The notes beneath the pieces are model-generated. The model did no database searches. It worked only from the letters and a program-made list of their open reading frames with translations, and had not been told where the DNA came from. Below are positions 32,494 through 32,803 of a DNA stretch of 32,803 nt, piece by piece. The stretch covers positions 1-32,803 of the forward strand of contig DATKZH010000135.1 in assembly GCA_035528065.1 (NCBI GenBank), written 5' to 3'. The translations under genes were made by a program, and so were the position numbers. How positions within the stretch are numbered: the first letter of the stretch is position 1; each line of letters opens with the position of its first letter. Origin of the DNA: DATKZH01 sp035528065 (GTDB taxonomy: Bacteria; Planctomycetota; Planctomycetia; Pirellulales; Thermoguttaceae).

Positions 32494-32803
32494 TCAATCC
32501 AACGGCAGCTTCACCGGCTGACCGCCCTGCTCGATGGACCGGTCGATCGCCATGCACACCTCGTGCGTCTTGTAGGCGTCGGCGATGCTGACGTACGACT
32601 CCCGGTCCTCGCGGATGCAGTCGACGAGGTGGTTCATTTCGTCGTCGAACGGGTGGTGGTCGACGGCGCCGGAGTCGGGCAGGATCGTCCCCATCGTGGT
32701 CCAGCTCGTCTGGCCCGGCAGGAGCTTTTTCGACCACAGCCGGTTGTCGCGAATCGTCCCCTCGGTGCCGGCCAGGTCGATGTTGAACTGGTAGGGCATC
32801 TCG
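32494..32803 (-). CDS. Gfo/Idh/MocA-family oxidoreductase, C-terminal part (truncated by window edge)
   Basis: The last 100 or so residues of a larger protein; the N-terminus lies beyond the window. Visible parts are a beta-sheet stretch (YQFNIDLAGTEGTIRDNRLW), where EGTIRDN.LW matches the substrate-proximal C-terminal domain of Gfo/Idh/MocA enzymes, and HPFDDEMNHLVDCIREDRE, followed by SIADAYKTHEVCMAIDRS. The NAD-binding motif is not in view. These enzymes oxidise or epimerise sugars and inositols. It is the first gene on this strand within the window and probably leads the URO-D/symporter operon. Confidence 0.78.
   Translation of the reverse strand, partial: EMPYQFNIDLAGTEGTIRDNRLWSKKLLPGQTSWTTMGTILPDSGAVDHHPFDDEMNHLVDCIREDRESYVSIADAYKTHEVCMAIDRSIEQGGQPVKLPLD

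Overview
The window looks like a chromosomal segment of a high-GC Planctomycetota bacterium, probably near the Pirellulales. The reasons are the rpmB-gatC-gatA-gatB grouping, an HzsA-related two-CxxCH secreted protein, several Tat-type or Sec-type exported enzymes, relics of RHS and IS genes, and many short palindromic intergenic repeats of the type common in planctomycete genomes. The taxonomic call is inference from gene content. No rRNA, tRNA or CRISPR array was seen.

Left part (1-9591): A 24-bp inverted repeat bounds a roughly 276-bp MITE-like element at the window edge. After it come an inositol-monophosphatase-family gene (339-1136) and a minus-strand exported hypothetical protein (1190-1942). 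The information-processing block follows: rpmB, gatC, gatA and gatB (2257-8763), ending with a SAM hydroxide adenosyltransferase (DUF62). A 2.4-kb accessory module (4832-7202) separates gatA from gatB. It holds a nucleotidyltransferase, a protein with a PD-(D/E)XK-like nuclease motif, a 59-aa coiled-coil protein and an antitoxin/MazF pair.

Middle part (9592-18882): An HzsA-related secreted protein is followed by a Tat-exported M14-like carboxypeptidase, and a ParE-type toxin-antitoxin pair lies on the other strand. A strong intrinsic terminator with no clear upstream gene precedes a tightly packed four-gene cassette (14937-17919): SAM methyltransferase, GT-A glycosyltransferase, radical SAM protein with a second Cys cluster, and a second GT-A-like glycosyltransferase. 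Downstream is about 1 kb of decayed DNA where an RHS fragment is fused directly to a frameshifted HzsA-like fragment.

Right part (18883-32803): A Tat-exported calcineurin-type phosphoesterase is followed by a repeat-rich kilobase with an IS transposase relic. Next come three probable exported or polysaccharide-related enzymes: an alpha/alpha-toroid-like protein, a 1037-aa glycoside-hydrolase-like protein with a duplicated beta domain, and an alpha/beta-hydrolase. A sugar nucleotidyltransferase and a galactokinase-like GHMP kinase overlap by four bases. The last block, on the minus strand, is a likely sugar or small-molecule catabolic operon: Gfo/Idh/MocA oxidoreductase (cut by the window edge), URO-D-family protein, sodium:solute symporter, and a 57-aa membrane protein that directly follows the symporter.

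At least six different palindromic repeat types sit in the intergenic gaps, several of them exactly at gene ends. Assignments come from reading motifs by eye; no database search was run.
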